This document shows positions 15,184 through 15,566 of a stretch of 15,566 bases of DNA, piece after piece. The stretch is from contig JAMJFQ010000036.1 of the NCBI GenBank assembly GCA_023544605.1, positions 1 through 15,566 of the forward strand, read 5' to 3'. The position numbers were made by a program, and so were the translations under genes. Every line of letters begins with the position of its first letter. Positions within the stretch are counted from its first letter, which is position 1. The notes under the pieces were generated by a model. It had not been told where the DNA came from and made no database searches. It saw nothing but the letters and a program-made list of their open reading frames with translations. Source of the DNA: ANME-2 cluster archaeon. GTDB taxonomy: Archaea; Halobacteriota; Methanosarcinia; Methanosarcinales; Methanocomedenaceae.

Positions 15184-15566
15184 ATGGTTGCAATAGGCGA
15201 TATGCTGGTCGGATATGCCACTGATGAAGATGTGCGAAAGCGCGGTGCTTCCGGTGGGTTGGTGACTGCGGTACTGGCCGCAGCCCTTGAGAAGGGACTT
15301 GTGGAAAATGTGGTGGTATTCAAACATATCAACGAGTATGAGGCTGTACCCATTGTCACGGATGACGTGGAAGAAGTACTGGCATCCACAGGCAGTTTGC
15401 ACTCGGTCCCTGTGAACCTTGCCAAGTACGCTGTGGGCAGCAAGGTGGCAATGCCAGCCAAACCCTGCGATGCACAGGCTGTTATCGAGCAGGCAAAGCG
15501 CGGTATGATCGACCTGGATACTACGTATGTCGTGGGATTGAACTGCGGCGGGAGTATGCATCCGGT
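15184..15566 (+). CDS. FrhB/FdhB-family F420-oxidoreductase subunit, 5' part only
   Basis: Only the first 127 residues are in the window. They match the N-terminal part of the FrhB/FdhB/FpoF family, the flavin and [4Fe-4S] subunits that exchange electrons with coenzyme F420. The family stretch KRGASGGLVTAVLAAALEKG (19-38) is present, and C95 (MPAKPCDAQAV) and C121 (VGLNCGG) are at places where the family has iron-sulfur ligands. Unlike FpoF/FqoF there is no ferredoxin domain before the FrhB domain. The ATG is 1 nt after the mvhD stop, so it is part of the Hdr operon. It would make F420 the soluble electron partner of the Hdr complex. The family is clear; F420 specificity is an inference, since a few members use other partners. 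Confidence 0.85.
   Translation, partial: MVAIGDMLVGYATDEDVRKRGASGGLVTAVLAAALEKGLVENVVVFKHINEYEAVPIVTDDVEEVLASTGSLHSVPVNLAKYAVGSKVAMPAKPCDAQAVIEQAKRGMIDLDTTYVVGLNCGGSMHP

Noticed and set aside
1..15566. CRISPR arrays, tRNA or rRNA genes, insertion sequences and phage genes
   Set aside because: No regularly spaced repeats, cloverleaf-like sequences, rRNA segments, transposase motifs or terminal inverted repeats were seen by eye on either strand.

Overview
The window reads as a chromosomal piece of a methane-metabolising archaeon, most likely a Methanosarcinales or ANME-2-type lineage (ANME-2, Methanoperedens and GoM-Arc1 relatives are all possible). The grounds are a long heterodisulfide reductase (Hdr) gene cluster linked to an F420-type flavoprotein, a short 'core' methionine synthase, an archaeal-type YchF GTPase, and archaeal TATA-box promoters, some positioned for leaderless mRNAs. 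The taxonomic placement is an inference; no marker gene here fixes it.

Left part (1-6840) is a set of ordinary single genes. A sodium:solute symporter with a soluble C-terminal tail lies on the minus strand (106-2031), followed on that strand by a hairpin plus T-run that looks like a terminator. It is divergent from a core methionine synthase (2176-3234). Then come a DUF151 bifunctional-nuclease-family protein (3284-3742) and the exonuclease VII pair xseA-xseB (3808-5255, overlapping by 4 nt). Convergent to these is a YchF/Obg-family GTPase on the minus strand (5291-6466). A 374-bp AT-rich gap (6467-6840) carries the promoters of the ychF gene and of the Hdr operon.

Right part (6853 to the window end) is one tightly packed plus-strand operon of at least eight genes with junctions between a 4-nt overlap and a 2-nt gap: an HdrD-like protein (HdrC-HdrB fusion), hdrC, hdrB, a 1008-residue two-module HdrA, mvhD, a complete single-module HdrA, a second mvhD, and the start of an FrhB/FdhB-family protein cut by the window end. 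By analogy with HdrABC-MvhD complexes, electrons would pass between F420 (FrhB-like flavin), the MvhD [2Fe-2S] adaptors, the HdrA flavins and iron-sulfur chains, and the non-cubane cluster sites of HdrB and the HdrD-like protein. All iron-sulfur ligand cysteines expected in these subunits are present.

The most notable item is this Hdr operon. It encodes three HdrA-type flavin modules in two polypeptides, two MvhD copies and two kinds of HdrB-type catalytic modules. The 1008-residue HdrA is not a simple duplication: its two halves have complementary domain losses, so that together they carry one full set of HdrA iron-sulfur clusters around two flavin domains. This suggests an asymmetric, cytoplasmic electron bifurcating or confurcating complex. 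I recall two-module HdrA proteins being discussed for ANME archaea and sulfate reducers, so the architecture may not be wholly new, but the exact gene set is worth checking.
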